This document shows, piece after piece, positions 1 through 6,419 of a stretch of DNA of 64,000 bases. The stretch lies in assembly GCA_905234645.1 (NCBI GenBank), contig CAJOIS010000018.1, positions 1 to 64,000 on the forward strand. The letters are read 5' to 3'. The position numbers were made by a program, and so were the translations under genes. The number at the start of each line of letters is the position of its first letter. Position 1 is the first letter of the stretch. The stretch is from an uncultured Bacteroidales bacterium (lineage in GTDB: Bacteria > Bacteroidota > Bacteroidia > Bacteroidales > F082). Under the pieces are notes generated by a model. That model saw only the letters and a program-made list of their open reading frames with translations. It searched no databases and was not told the DNA's origin.

Positions 1-29
1 GGAACAAACGTCTGACATCAAGCCCAAAA

Positions 30-94
30 TTTTCAGCCTGCAAAATGACCCATTGGACTACAACTCGTTTTTTTCAGCCTGCATTTTGACCTAT
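30..94. repeat. pair of direct repeats at the window edge
   Basis: Two 24-base copies (30-53 and 71-94) both begin TTTTCAGCCTGCA and end TGACC plus CAT or TAT; they match at 20 of 24 positions. The difference is concentrated in the middle (AAA in one, TTT in the other), so the middle of one copy resembles the reverse complement of the other. Each is followed closely by a T-rich run. Positions 1-148 hold no convincing gene. Confidence 0.5.
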
Positions 95-112
95 ACGCCG
101 TTTTTTTATGTC

Positions 113-144
113 TTGTAGAGATGCGGCGCGCCACGTCTCTACAA
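113..144. repeat. palindrome, TTGTAG family (GGCGCGCC-core type)
   Basis: A 32-base near-perfect palindrome with outer ends TTGTAGAG and CTCTACAA and the core GGCGCGCC. Its reverse complement matches the copy inside the EamA gene (7131-7162) at 31 of 32 bases. It lies 4 bases beyond the 3' end of the Gate-type permease gene and could also act as its terminator hairpin, although no long T-run follows on the minus strand. Confidence 0.75.
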
Positions 145-148
145 TTGT

Positions 149-1390
149 TTAGAATATCAACGCCAACAAAACGTACAGCCAGTGCGCTGCGATGCCAGCG
201 CAAAGACCTCCGATGGTGTGTGCGCCAATGGCCTTGCCGATGAGCTTGCGGTAGCCGAGGCTGTCGAGCATGGCAGCGTGGGTGCTGAGGAAACCGCTCC
301 AGCACATGCCGATGGCGGTGAACACAGCAATGGCGTTGTTGTCGATGATGCCTTCCGTGATGAAACGCGGCACCAAACCGATGGCAGCGCCAACGGCACC
401 GAGAGCCGTCATGGGGAAGGAAATCAAGGCGCCGTGCTTGAAGCCGAACAGCCAGTCGAAGATGAAGTTGATCTTGTTGGCCGCCCAGCTGATGACGGGC
501 ACGCCTTCGTAGGCTACGCCGAGGTACTCGCCATTGTCGCCTGCCGCACCGAAGGTCAGCATCATGACAATGGTGGAGATACAGAGCACGCCGGGGATGA
601 TGGCGAAGCCGATGCTGACACCGTCCTTGCCGCCGTCAAGCAACGAGTTGAGGAAACGCATGAACACGCCGCCTTCGCTCTTGAAGGTAATCTGCTGCTC
701 GTCGCCGCCGAACTCTTCGTCGACGGGTGAGTCAAGTTCGGGATATGCTTTCAAGGTGGAACGTTGCATGATACGGGTGGAGACGATGCTGCCGATGATG
801 GCACCAACCACACCCACCAAAGCGCCTTTGCCGAAGCCCAAGCCCGTCATGAAGGCAACAACTACCAGACCCATGCCAAAGGCGGTGCCGAAATTGGTCA
901 GCGAAACGAGCTGGTATTTTTTGAAGTAACGGTTGAAGTTCTTGTCGTGCGCCAAGGTGATGATGGCTGGGTTGTCGCTCAAGAAGGTCATGATGGCACC
1001 CAAGGCGGCCACGCCAGGAAGGTTGTAAAGCGGCTTCATCAAGGGACGGAGCAGGTTTTCCAACAAACGTACCACGCCGAACTCGGTGAGCATTTTACTG
1101 ATGGCGCCCATGAGCACGCAGATGGCCATGATGTAGAACACGGTCTCAAGAAGAAGGTGATAGGCGGTCTGCATGAAGGTGTTCAGCATCTTCGGTAGCG
1201 TCATCTTGTAGGCCAGCAGTCCAAAGAAGGCGAAGAAGAGGATGAGGAAGACGATGGCTTCGAAACTGCGTTTGGTGGTGAACCGTAGCGGCCGTTTCAG
1301 CTTTTCTTCAAACTTTTTGAAGACTTTTTCCACCCTCTCGTGATAGTTGAGGGTGCTCCGTTTGATGGTGTTGTATTTTGTCTTAGCCAT
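149..1390 (-). CDS. Gate/nucleoside-recognition-type inner-membrane protein
   Basis: A 413-residue polytopic membrane protein with about eight hydrophobic segments. The first is near residues 43-64, and the last forms the C-terminus (HWLYVLLALIF). A charged hydrophilic loop (about 205-245, rich in D/E) divides two halves that each contain Gly-rich helices. The pattern resembles the nucleoside-recognition (Gate) domain membrane proteins, in particular the CD0519/CD1768-like group; the substrate is unknown. It begins 6 bases after the stop of the porin gene on the same strand, so the two are probably one transcript: an outer-membrane channel followed by an inner-membrane permease. The start is the ATG in that short gap. 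No signal peptide or broken motif was seen. The assignment to the Gate superfamily is by overall look and is moderately certain. Confidence 0.7.
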   Translation of the reverse strand: MAKTKYNTIKRSTLNYHERVEKVFKKFEEKLKRPLRFTTKRSFEAIVFLILFFAFFGLLAYKMTLPKMLNTFMQTAYHLLLETVFYIMAICVLMGAISKMLTEFGVVRLLENLLRPLMKPLYNLPGVAALGAIMTFLSDNPAIITLAHDKNFNRYFKKYQLVSLTNFGTAFGMGLVVVAFMTGLGFGKGALVGVVGAIIGSIVSTRIMQRSTLKAYPELDSPVDEEFGGDEQQITFKSEGGVFMRFLNSLLDGGKDGVSIGFAIIPGVLCISTIVMMLTFGAAGDNGEYLGVAYEGVPVISWAANKINFIFDWLFGFKHGALISFPMTALGAVGAAIGLVPRFITEGIIDNNAIAVFTAIGMCWSGFLSTHAAMLDSLGYRKLIGKAIGAHTIGGLCAGIAAHWLYVLLALIF

Positions 1391-1396
1391 AGCGGA

Positions 1397-2437
1397 TTAT
1401 TTTTTCAGGACATTGAGGAGGTCGACTTTCCAGGTGAGGCCGATGTTGCCTTGGAACTTGCTCTCGCCGTCGACGCTGGTGTGCGAGCCGCAGAGGTGCA
1501 GGCGCAGGCTGCGATCGACTAAGGGGTAGAATTCGAAGCCAAGGCTCTCGAAGTCGACTTTCTTGCCCGGGACGACGTATTGGTCGTATGCCTCCGTGCT
1601 GGGCAGTTGGGCTTGGTTGAAGTCGTAGCCCGCCTTGGCGAAGACAATCCATTTCTTGCCGATGTCGACGCCGATGCCAAAGATGGCGGTGATGTCTTGA
1701 CCGAAGAAATGCTCCTGCTTGAAGGAGGCGCGGTTGATTACGTCAAGATACATCTCCACGCCTTTGAACTGCAGCTTGTTGCCCAGAGCGATGTAATTGA
1801 TGTATTTGCCGGGCTGGTATTCAATGATGTTAGCTGAATAGGTGGTCTTGAATATGCCGAAGTTGCCGTACCACATAAGGTTGTAGGCATACATGCTCTG
1901 CATGGCGGAGTTGATGAAAGGCGAGTTGCACACTTGGAAAAGCACGTGGTTCTTGCCGGTGTTGTCCTTGAAGTTGAGCGAGGCACCCACCTCGTAGCTG
2001 CAGACGGTATTCCAGAACTCGGTGCCGTAGTAGATGTCAATGGGGTTGGTGTCGTATTCCCAACCACCAATGGCCACGACTTGTTTGCCTGCGGACAGGA
2101 AAAGGTTGTCAGTGAAATGCCAGTTGAGATAGGCCCAGTCTGTGCCTTGGAAGAATGTCTTGGCAAAGCCGACATTGGGGGCGTTGATGCGCTGGCGCAG
2201 GTGGTAGGAGAACTTGCTGCCGATGTTGCCGTCCAATGCCACAACCAAGTATTTGCCGGCAAAGCCGTGGTCGGTGGTGGAGGCAACGGTGTCGTGGCCT
2301 AAGTGGTAGTCAAGGGTGAAATCGACACGGGTGTTCAGCTGAAGGTTGTCCAAGGTGATCAGGGGCTTCTTGTCCTGCGGGAAGGCTCGTAGGCAGACGA
2401 AGAGGCTTAAAACGATAATCAGTAACGCTTTTCTCAT
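1397..2437 (-). CDS. porin-like outer-membrane beta-barrel protein
   Basis: A 346-residue protein with a signal peptide (MRKALLIIVLSLFVCLRAFPQ, cleavage about residue 21). The rest is made of amphipathic beta-strands ending in aromatic residues, with repeated patterns such as YLNWHFTDNLFLSAGKQ and LRLHLCGSH. It matches the phosphate-selective/short porin (porin O/P-like) type of Bacteroidota. The expected location is the outer membrane and the role passive uptake; the solute cannot be told from the sequence. A TACTTTTG box lies 18 bases before the ATG on the minus strand. The Gate-type permease gene follows after 6 bases, so the two may form an uptake pair. The terminal residue is Lys rather than the usual Phe, which is a little unusual for a barrel. 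Confidence 0.75.
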   Translation of the reverse strand: MRKALLIIVLSLFVCLRAFPQDKKPLITLDNLQLNTRVDFTLDYHLGHDTVASTTDHGFAGKYLVVALDGNIGSKFSYHLRQRINAPNVGFAKTFFQGTDWAYLNWHFTDNLFLSAGKQVVAIGGWEYDTNPIDIYYGTEFWNTVCSYEVGASLNFKDNTGKNHVLFQVCNSPFINSAMQSMYAYNLMWYGNFGIFKTTYSANIIEYQPGKYINYIALGNKLQFKGVEMYLDVINRASFKQEHFFGQDITAIFGIGVDIGKKWIVFAKAGYDFNQAQLPSTEAYDQYVVPGKKVDFESLGFEFYPLVDRSLRLHLCGSHTSVDGESKFQGNIGLTWKVDLLNVLKK

Positions 2438-2454
2438 AGGCTATAAATTTGCGA

Positions 2455-2462
2455 CAAAAGTA
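2455..2462 (-). promoter_or_regulatory. promoter -7 box for the porin gene
   Basis: TACTTTTG read on the minus strand, matching the Bacteroidota -7 consensus TAnnTTTG. It lies 18 bases before the porin ATG. Confidence 0.6.
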
Positions 2463-2554
2463 CAAAATAATAGCATTGGGGAAAACGATAGGGAAAACAA
2501 AAAAAACGGGGCGGATGACTCCGTCCCGTTTGTGGGGGTAATCTAGGCAAGCGC

Positions 2555-2961
2555 TTAGCAGACCTCGATGGTTTGTATGGCTTGCTTCTTCTCTTCGACA
2601 GTCACCTTTGGGATGACGATGTCGAGGATACCGTTTTCGACTTTGGCACTGATCTGTTCCTTGTGGATGTCTTCGGGCAGCATCACGGTCTGGCGGAAGT
2701 GCTCCACCGAGAACTCATGGCGCAGGTAGCGCATCTCTTCCTTGTTCTCTTTCTTACCATCTCGACGACAAGGTTGCCTTCGGCGTCGATGTTCAGTTTC
2801 ACATCTTCCTTGGTGAGACCAGGGATGCAGAGTTCAAGTTTGTAGTTGTCCTTCGTCTCCATGATGTTCATGCGAGGCGTTGAGTAAGTCGTGTCGTTCC
2901 AGTTCATCAGTTCGTTGAACAGAGTAGGCATGAAGTCTTGGTTTCTTCTGGTTACTAACAT
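2555..2961 (-). pseudogene. Hsp20/alpha-crystallin small heat-shock protein, frameshifted
   Basis: The N-terminal part (MLVTRRNQDFMPTLFNELMN, then an alpha-crystallin start with the PGLTKEDVKLNIDAEGNLVVEM pattern) is normal for a Bacteroidota Hsp20, an ATP-independent holdase. After residue 70 the frame breaks near 2755-2758. Losing one base there makes the remainder read as nonsense in the original frame. Restored to the other frame, translation continues with KKENKEEMRYLRHEFSVEHF, then the IPKVTV motif and a normal end (IQTIEVC) with a stop at 2555-2557, giving about 135 residues. A rare good Shine-Dalgarno sequence (AGGAG, 9 bases before the ATG) is present. A single-base loss in a gene otherwise this intact suggests sequencing error or a very recent mutation. 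Confidence 0.85.
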
Positions 2962-3020
2962 GGTTTTGATCTCCTATTATTTAATGTTGATTGTTTGATT
3001 GTTTAATCGTTGTTGGTTGA

Positions 3021-3044
3021 GGTCCCTGAGCCTGTCGAAGGGCC
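3021..3044. repeat. repeat with TGAGCCTGTCGAA core
   Basis: The core TGAGCCTGTCGAA is flanked by complementary arms (GGTCCC before, GGGCC after, with one mismatch). The same core with different but complementary arms occurs at 39911-39935. Such CTTCGACAGGCTCA elements are scattered through many Bacteroidota genomes. Confidence 0.55.
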
Positions 3045-3140
3045 GACCTTGGGACTTTTTGTCCGTCCTTTCGTTCGGACGACTCCATCTAGTCAAATTC
3101 TTTGCCAAGGCCTAAAATGGGTCAAAACCGGTGTTTTTAA

Positions 3141-3197
3141 TGACAAAATTTCCGATTTTGTATAAAAATGGCTAAAATATACTGACAAAATTTCCGA
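3141..3197. repeat. direct repeat TGACAAAATTTCCGA x2
   Basis: Two exact 15-base copies at 3141-3155 and 3183-3197, spaced 42 bases start to start (about four helical turns) in AT-rich DNA upstream of hsp20. This could be a binding site pair; no regulator is identified. Confidence 0.45.
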
Positions 3198-3210
3198 AAT
3201 AAAAGAAATA

Positions 3211-3237
3211 GTAGAGACGCAATGCTTTGCGTCTCTA
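3211..3237 (+). repeat. REP-like palindrome, copy 1
   Basis: Arms GTAGAGACGCAA and TTGCGTCTCTA around a TGCT loop. It is paired with an oppositely oriented copy at 3263-3288, giving a BIME-like arrangement just upstream of the transposase gene. Confidence 0.8.
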
Positions 3238-3262
3238 ATTACCATTTGATTTCATAACAACA

Positions 3263-3288
3263 AGACGCAAAGCATTGCGTCTCTACAA
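3263..3288 (-). repeat. REP-like palindrome, copy 2 (inverted)
   Basis: Same element as 3211-3237 in opposite orientation, with arms AGACGCAA and TTGCGTCTCTAC and loop AGCA. The two copies are 25 bases apart. Confidence 0.8.
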
Positions 3289-3328
3289 ATCCAGCCATGG
3301 CCATGTACCTCATCAATGAAATAATGCC

Positions 3329-3336
3329 TATATTTG
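3329..3336 (+). promoter_or_regulatory. promoter -7 box for the REP transposase
   Basis: TATATTTG fits TAnnTTTG and lies 25 bases before the ATG at 3362. No clear -33 TTTG was seen. Confidence 0.4.
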
Positions 3337-3361
3337 TCGCTTGAAATCAATCAAGAATCTT

Positions 3362-3934
3362 ATGGATGAGACAAAATACAAAGGCCGTTATCGAATTCCG
3401 TCTGCCCGTGCATGGTGGCACCAGTATAAAGGTGGATCCTATTATGTAACCATTTGCACGAAAAATAGGGAAAATTATTTTGGGCAGATTGAAAACGGTG
3501 TTATGGAAATGTCTGAAATAGGCAAATGTCTGAACGAACAAATCCTTCTTACATCAGAAATGCGTGCTGATATGAATGTGGATATTCCGTTGTTTTCCAT
3601 AATGCCTAATCATGTTCATTTGATTGTGGTGATTGGCGAGAATGTGTATAATACATCGGTAGAATATGATGATGGCATGTCTGGTAGAGACGCAATGCTT
3701 TGCGTCTCCGAATCGGCAAACACGTTTTCGCCACAATCCAAGAATTTGGCATCAATCATTCGCGGTATAAAAATTGGCACGAAAGCGTATGCCTCCAATA
3801 ACAATATTGAATTTGATTGGCAACCACGTTTCCATGACCATATCATTCGGAATATTGATGAATTGAATGCAATTGCGAAATACATTGAAAACAATGTCGC
3901 AAATTGGAAAGAGGACGATTTTTATCGTCGATGA
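3362..3934 (+). CDS. REP-associated tyrosine transposase (RAYT, Y1/IS200-like)
   Basis: A 190-residue single-strand DNA transposase of the Y1/HUH superfamily, as found with REP palindromes. The HUH metal motif is in MPNHVHLIV (residues 82-90). The WQPRFHDHIIRN block follows (about 153-164). The Tyr of KYIENN (about residue 174), the position matching the catalytic Tyr of the E. coli RAYT, is present. The N-terminus GRYRIPSARAWW and YYVTICTKNRENYF are typical of the Bacteroidota group. I prefer the ATG at 3362; a TTG seven codons upstream is also in frame. Oddity: residues 108-116 (about GRDAMLCVS) are encoded by a copy of the very palindrome that flanks the gene, inserted in frame after the HUH core. 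The gene is bracketed by palindromes at 3211, 3263 and 3964. Both catalytic elements are intact, so it may be active. Confidence 0.88.
   Translation: MDETKYKGRYRIPSARAWWHQYKGGSYYVTICTKNRENYFGQIENGVMEMSEIGKCLNEQILLTSEMRADMNVDIPLFSIMPNHVHLIVVIGENVYNTSVEYDDGMSGRDAMLCVSESANTFSPQSKNLASIIRGIKIGTKAYASNNNIEFDWQPRFHDHIIRNIDELNAIAKYIENNVANWKEDDFYRR
3684..3708 (+). repeat. REP-like palindrome inside the transposase gene
   Basis: GTAGAGACGCAA, loop TGCT, then TTGCGTCTC: the same element as at 3211, here within the coding sequence and read in frame, between the HUH motif and the C-terminal Tyr helix. Confidence 0.8.
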
Positions 3935-3963
3935 TGTCAACCTTAATATCCCAATTGTGTTTT

Positions 3964-3988
3964 AGACGCAAAGCATTGCGTCTCTACA
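3964..3988 (-). repeat. REP-like palindrome downstream of the transposase
   Basis: Arms AGACGCAA and TTGCGTCTCTACA, opposite orientation to copy 1. It starts 29 bases after the transposase stop and precedes the MFS gene. Confidence 0.8.
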
Positions 3989-4031
3989 GATTTGACCGTG
4001 GACAAAGGATTCTCATTTGGTTTTATTTTTT

Positions 4032-4039
4032 TACTTTTG
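4032..4039 (+). promoter_or_regulatory. promoter -7 box for the MFS gene
   Basis: TACTTTTG matches TAnnTTTG and lies 23 bases before the ATG at 4063. It supports that start over more upstream in-frame codons, which would run through the palindrome. Confidence 0.6.
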
Positions 4040-4062
4040 CCGTCCGAAACGAGCTTTATATC

Positions 4063-5256
4063 ATGGAAGAAAAACTATTCAATAAGAATTACCTGTGCCT
4101 TTGCGCGGCTAATTTCTTGTTTTTCTTTTCGTTCTATCTGCTGCTGCCCGTGCTGCCTTTCTTCATTATGGAGAAATACCAGGCAGGCAATGCCGTCATC
4201 GGCACGATAATCTCGTGCTACACGCTGGCCACCCTCGTGGTGCGTCCCTTCTCGGGCTATATGATGGATACCTTCAAGCGCAAGCCCTTGTATCTGCTGG
4301 CGCTATCTATATTTACCGCCGTGTTTGTCGGCTATCTCTTTGCCGCCACCATCACCTTATTAATTATCATCCGCATCGTGCATGGTCTGGCCTTTGGCCT
4401 CACTTCGGTGGGCGGCAACACCTTGGTCATTGATGTGGTGCCGTCGGAGCATAGGGGAGAGGGCATCGGCTATTTCGGCGTGGCCAATAACATCGCTATG
4501 GCGGTCGGCCCAATGACGGGACTGTTCGTCTACGAGCATTTCAGCTTCAATGCCATCTTCATGGGCTGCATGGCGTGCAGCCTGTTGGCAGCCTTGTTTG
4601 CTTCAAGGATAAAGACACGCGTGCGTCCGCCCGTCAAGCGTCCGCCCGTCTCGTTGGACCGTTTCATCCTGATCAAGGGCCTGCTGGCGGGCGTTTCGTT
4701 CACCTTATTGGCCTTCGCCTATGGTCAGATTTCGAATTACATCGCCCTTTATGCCAAGGAGATGGGCCTGACCATCAGTAGCGGTTTGTTTTTCACCGTC
4801 TATGCCGTCGGCCTGATCGCATCTCGACTGTTTGCCGGCAAGATGATTGACAAGGGCAAAGTCACGCAAATCATCGTATTGGGTTTGGGTATCACGGTGG
4901 CGGCACTGTTGGGTCTGGGTTTGTGCCATTATTGCAATGCCTTGGGCGCGGGCTACACGGCCACGGCCTTCTTGGTCATCGCCTTGTGCTGTGGCTTGGG
5001 CTTCGGTGCGGCCTTCCCTTCGTTCAACGCCTTGTTCATCAACCTCGGCACCCACGCCCAGCGCGGCACAGCCACGTCGACCTATCTCACCACTTGGGAC
5101 TTGGGCCTCGGCATCGGCATCTTCTCGGGCGGCCTGTTGGCAGAGTATTTCTCGTTCGCGACAGCCTATCTCGTTGCCTCGGCTTCGGTGCTTGCGTCAC
5201 TCGTTTTCTTTGTCGTCGTGGTGACGCCGCATTATCAACGGAATAAAATCGGGTGA
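4063..5256 (+). CDS. major facilitator superfamily transporter
   Basis: A 397-residue inner-membrane carrier with about 12 hydrophobic helices. The first is LFFFSFYLLLPVLPFF (about residues 17-35). The loop between helices 2 and 3 has the MFS motif A look (GYMMDTFKRKPLY, about 65-77). A hydrophilic centre (RIKTRVRPPVKRPP, about 184-197) separates the two six-helix halves, and VGPMTGLFVYEH resembles motif C of drug/H+ antiporters. The likely role is export of small molecules or drugs; the substrate is not evident. The ATG at 4063 was chosen because a TACTTTTG box lies just before it and because an upstream extension would cover a palindromic repeat. It is monocistronic or read with the EEP gene, which has its own box. 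Confidence 0.85.
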   Translation: MEEKLFNKNYLCLCAANFLFFFSFYLLLPVLPFFIMEKYQAGNAVIGTIISCYTLATLVVRPFSGYMMDTFKRKPLYLLALSIFTAVFVGYLFAATITLLIIIRIVHGLAFGLTSVGGNTLVIDVVPSEHRGEGIGYFGVANNIAMAVGPMTGLFVYEHFSFNAIFMGCMACSLLAALFASRIKTRVRPPVKRPPVSLDRFILIKGLLAGVSFTLLAFAYGQISNYIALYAKEMGLTISSGLFFTVYAVGLIASRLFAGKMIDKGKVTQIIVLGLGITVAALLGLGLCHYCNALGAGYTATAFLVIALCCGLGFGAAFPSFNALFINLGTHAQRGTATSTYLTTWDLGLGIGIFSGGLLAEYFSFATAYLVASASVLASLVFFVVVVTPHYQRNKIG

Positions 5257-5286
5257 TTTTTGGGGCGTGGTGATGGTATTTTTCAT

Positions 5287-5294
5287 TACTTTTG
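5287..5294 (+). promoter_or_regulatory. promoter -7 box for the EEP hydrolase
   Basis: TACTTTTG, 21 bases before the ATG at 5316. Confidence 0.55.
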
Positions 5295-5315
5295 CCTCAA
5301 CAAATTCATCGTATT

Positions 5316-6272
5316 ATGAAAAAGCTGTTCCTTTTTGCCTTTCTTTTTGCCACTTTCCACCTATTCGCACAGGAAATGCTCGTCGGCTCCTACAACATCC
5401 GCTACAAAAACAAGAACGATAGCATCAACGGCGAGGTGTGGACCAAGCGCTGCCAGGTCATCTGCGACCAGATGAACTTTATGTCGCCCGACATTTTCGG
5501 CGTGCAAGAGGCGCTTTATTCCCAACTGTGTGATTTCAAGAAAGGTCTCGATGGCTATGACTACATCGGCATCGGTCGCGACGACGGCCAACGTGGCGGC
5601 GAACACGAGGCCATTTTCTATAAGACGGACAAGGTGCAACTGCTCGATCACGGCGACTTCTGGCTGAGCGAGACGCCTGACAAGCCTGGCTTGGGTTGGG
5701 ACGCGGTCTGCATCCGCATATGCACATGGGGCAAGTTCAGCGTGAAAGTACATAGTACGGACTATCGTCGCAGAGGCTTGTTCAATCGTGGGCCTAAGGT
5801 TGAGGAAAGAGAGTTCTATTTCTTCAACCTCCACATGGACCATGTGGGTGTGGTGGCACGTCGTGAGGCCGCCAAACTCGTTGTGCAAAAGATCCGTGAG
5901 ATTGCACAAGGTCAACCTGTCATTCTCACTGGCGACTTTAATGTTGACCAAAACAACGAAATCTATACGATATTCACGAAATCGGGACTGCTGAAGGACT
6001 CTTACGATGCTGCTCGCATCCGCTTTGCGGAGAATGGCACGTTCAACGCGTTCAAGACGAACTATTTCACCACAAGCCGCATTGATCATGTTTTCGTTTC
6101 ACCGAGCATGCCAGTGGAGGCCTACGGCGTGTTCACCAATAGTTATTGGACCCCTGACGAAAAGGATGAGACCCTCAAGGCCTCCGAGGCACCGCAGGAG
6201 ATTTCGTTCGACAACTACATCCGGCACAATCCCTCGGATCACTATCCGGTGTTTGTTAAGGTTAAACTCTAA
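5316..6272 (+). CDS. secreted endonuclease/exonuclease/phosphatase-family hydrolase
   Basis: A 318-residue protein with a signal peptide (MKKLFLFAFLFATFHLFAQ). Family motifs in order: SYNIRYKN near the mature N-terminus, the metal-binding Glu in FGVQEAL, the catalytic His in NLHMDHVG (about residues 176-183), TGDFNVDQN (about 207-215), RIDHVFVS (about 257-264) and the terminal PSDHYPVF with the general-base His. This is the DNase I-like/Mg-dependent phosphoesterase fold. In Bacteroidota, members of this secreted subgroup are annotated as metal-dependent hydrolases; the substrate (nucleic acid, phosphoinositide or sphingolipid) cannot be told. The stretch between WGKF and EFYFFN (about residues 143-172) seems longer than usual and includes a short palindrome (5752-5765). 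The start is set by the signal peptide and promoter box. Confidence 0.85.
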   Translation: MKKLFLFAFLFATFHLFAQEMLVGSYNIRYKNKNDSINGEVWTKRCQVICDQMNFMSPDIFGVQEALYSQLCDFKKGLDGYDYIGIGRDDGQRGGEHEAIFYKTDKVQLLDHGDFWLSETPDKPGLGWDAVCIRICTWGKFSVKVHSTDYRRRGLFNRGPKVEEREFYFFNLHMDHVGVVARREAAKLVVQKIREIAQGQPVILTGDFNVDQNNEIYTIFTKSGLLKDSYDAARIRFAENGTFNAFKTNYFTTSRIDHVFVSPSMPVEAYGVFTNSYWTPDEKDETLKASEAPQEISFDNYIRHNPSDHYPVFVKVKL

Positions 6273-6286
6273 TTGTTTTTTTTTGT

Positions 6287-6418
6287 CACAAAACTTACAA
6301 AACCGTCAAAACTTTTTGTAACAGTCGGAAGCACGCCAACCGGCTGCTTCCTGGCGGCGACACGGTTGTGAAGCCGCCATGCATAAACATGGTTTTGCGC
6401 GTTTTGAGAGTTTTGTGG
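6287..6418. terminator. structured convergent intergenic element (possible bidirectional terminator)
   Basis: The outer arms 6287-6312 and 6393-6418 are complementary at 21 of 26 positions. Inside lie two further hairpins: GGAAGCA (6327-6333) with TGCTTCC (6345-6351), and TGGCGGC (6352-6358) with GCCGCCA (6373-6379). The whole can fold as a three-way junction. It fills the gap between two convergent genes and follows a T-run (6274-6284), so a two-way terminator is the simplest reading. Confidence 0.45.
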
Positions 6419-6419
6419 T

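Larger units (their letters stand above)
2962..3361. other. 400-base gene-free region upstream of hsp20 and the REP transposase
   Basis: No open reading frame of note. It holds the 5' leader of hsp20, a TGAGCCTGTCGAA repeat (3021-3044), two copies of TGACAAAATTTCCGA (3141-3155 and 3183-3197), a facing pair of palindromes (3211-3237 and 3263-3288) and a TATATTTG promoter-like box (3329-3336) ahead of the transposase gene. Confidence 0.7.

Noticed and set aside
33-305. 90-codon minus-strand frame at the window start
   Set aside because: Overlaps the end of the permease gene in another frame; Arg/His-rich text typical of a shadow.
182-730. Long plus-strand open frame opposite the Gate-type permease
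   Set aside because: Antisense to a clear membrane protein; low-complexity acidic text without motifs, an effect of codon bias.
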